Below, piece after piece: positions 63,190 to 64,000 of a stretch of DNA of 64,000 bases (positions within the stretch are counted from its first letter, which is position 1; every line of letters begins with the position of its first letter). The notes under the pieces are model-generated. The model saw only the letters and a list, made by a program, of their open reading frames with translations, was not told where the DNA came from and searched no databases. The stretch covers positions 98,204,362 to 98,268,361 of the forward strand of contig NC_084759.1 in NCBI RefSeq assembly GCF_028858725.1, in the 5' to 3' direction. The DNA comes from Colius striatus (lineage: Eukaryota; Chordata; Aves; Coliiformes; Coliidae). A program made the translations under genes and the position numbers.

Positions 63190-64000
63190 TGATCACTTCA
63201 GTCACCAAGGTGAGCAGCTCAAGGGAAGAATGTCCACAAGTTCCTGCCTGGCACAGCAGGCAGGTCTCCTCTGTGGCTGTCCTACCTTCCCAGGTGTCCT
63301 TGTGTAATAGGTATGAGGCTCTGCAAGTGCAACCAAACAATAATGAGGAAGATGTTCATCTAGCTTGGAGGTGTCACAGAAGTTAAGTCTGCCTTCGCCC
63401 TGTGTCAAAACTGCTTCCATAAAGAAAAAAAGATGAGTCATTGTCATAGGAGACTCTCTTCAGAAGGCCCCATATGCAGACCTGACCTACTTGGGGAAGA
63501 CTGCTGCCTCCCTGGGGCCTGGGTTAAAGATGTGAAAAGAGAAAGCTTCCTACCTTGTTATGGCCCTCACATTGTTATCTGCTACTGATTAGTTTTTTTT
63601 TTTTTTTCAGGTAGGCAGCAATATAACAGCAAAGTTGGAAGAAGCCTAGTGGCAATCAAGAGAGGCTTCAGGGCCATGGGGTGACTGGTTAAGGAATCAG
63701 ATGTACAAGCATCTCCTTCCAGGTGCAGGAAATGATGAGGGAAGAAATGAGAAGAACTAGTAGAGCAATACTTGGCTCAGAGCCTGGTGTCAGTGGCACA
63801 ATTTTGATTTTTTTGATCGTGGGTCAGTTTACATGACACCAGACCTGCTGGCAACAGATGGGATATGCCTGTCTCAGAGGGAAAAGGATGTTTGCACAGG
63901 AGTTAGCAGGGCTCATTGAAAGAACTTTAAATTGGATTTGAAGGAGCTTTAAACTGGCTTTAAAGGAGGAAAAGGATAAAACCAGTCTCACTAGAGATAA
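63190..64000 (+). mobile_element. CR1 LINE 5' region, running off the window
   Basis: From about 63190 to the window end the sequence follows the 5' half of avian CR1: the blocks GGTATGAGGCTCTGCAAG, AGGAGACTCTCTTC, CTGCTGCCTCCCTGGGGCC, GGGTCAGTTTACATGACACC and GATAAAACCAG appear in order. Most CR1 copies lack this part, so this insertion is, or was, unusually long. It lies in APP intron 1 in the gene's orientation. The left boundary is approximate and the element continues past 64000. Confidence 0.8.
63437..63940 (+). pseudogene. Decayed CR1 ORF1 esterase-like (SGNH/GDSL) segment
   Basis: VIVIGDSL (63437-63460) carries the GDSL nucleophile motif of the SGNH-hydrolase-type domain found in ORF1 proteins of CR1 and related elements. 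Further along, TDGICLSQ (63854-63877) corresponds to the block normally reading TDGVHLSQ, so the catalytic His appears to be Cys here. The reading frame shifts between the GDSL motif and the CLPGA-type block. T15 at 63593-63607 lies where a short hydrophobic strand should be, and another shift follows the TDG block. The segment cannot encode an active enzyme. Confidence 0.65.

Larger units (their letters stand above)
43588..64000 (+). other. APP: APP intron 1 (partial, at least 20.4 kb)
   Basis: No sequence encoding the cysteine-rich E1 segment of APP exon 2 is visible to the window end, so the intron continues beyond 64000. The first 1.15 kb is CpG island. From about 44750 to 63190 the sequence is AT-rich and unique-looking, with short tandem repeats and T-runs but no transposon I could name. 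The final part is a CR1 in the same orientation as the gene. Long homopolymers here are T on the plus strand (45623, 50619, 52208, 58838, 60501, 62863, 63593), fitting plus-strand transcription. Confidence 0.85.

Noticed and set aside
44750..63190. APP exon 2
   Set aside because: No frame shows the cysteine-rich growth-factor-like sequence expected after the exon 1 junction, so exon 2 lies beyond the window.
1..64000. tRNA genes, CRISPR arrays, microRNA hairpins, prokaryotic-type systems
   Set aside because: No tRNA B-box with a foldable cloverleaf, no regularly spaced direct repeats and no operon-like gene runs were seen.

Overview
The window is vertebrate nuclear DNA, most likely from a bird. 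Two things support this. First, dispersed CR1 LINE copies carry the avian-type 3' end with ATTCTATG-like octamers. Second, one coding exon at 43531-43587 matches exon 1 of the amyloid precursor protein gene (APP) in length, reading frame and the form MLPxLALLLLA...ALE. The species cannot be fixed from what is visible. No bacterial-type operon, phage, CRISPR array or tRNA/rRNA gene was recognised, and nearly all short open frames look like chance.

Layout. Positions 1-42900 are AT-rich intergenic DNA upstream of APP, with no exon I can support. It is broken by CR1 copies: a 5'-truncated minus-strand copy with a 312-codon open frame (2398-3436), a plus-strand copy split by an old LTR piece (4528-5700), a plus-strand copy (15133-15680), two minus-strand copies in a row (16415-18068), and short fragments near 12.4, 24.6, 39.2, 41.9 and 42.3 kb. 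The first of the two adjacent copies is split by a complete 994-bp solo LTR (16570-17563) with TG...CA ends and a CCAGG target duplication. The LTR piece at 4857-5078 belongs to the same family.

Positions about 42900-44750 form a dense CpG island holding the APP promoter and exon 1. The promoter is TATA-less. It carries a CTCF-type element, GCCGCTAGGGGT (43291-43302), GC boxes and a USF-type E-box, ATCAGCTGAC (43368-43377), in the same order as the human APP promoter as I recall it. A CCCCGGCAGCG block near 43426-43436 marks the likely start-site region. Exon 1 gives a short 5' UTR with a pyrimidine-rich segment and C11 run, then the signal-peptide codons, then a GTAAGA donor.

Positions 43588-64000 are the start of APP intron 1 (at least 20.4 kb; exon 2 is not reached). 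The long homopolymer runs here are almost all T on the plus strand, as expected for a region transcribed left to right. The last ~800 bases are the 5' part of a plus-strand CR1, including a decayed copy of the SGNH/GDSL-type esterase segment of CR1 ORF1, running off the window edge.

I found no previously undescribed multi-gene system. The best points for a second look are the conserved APP promoter layout with an avian-specific C-rich 5' UTR, the repeated association of one LTR family with CR1 copies, a GC hairpin beside the LTR core promoter, an octamer inverted repeat in intron 1, and two possible conserved non-coding blocks upstream.
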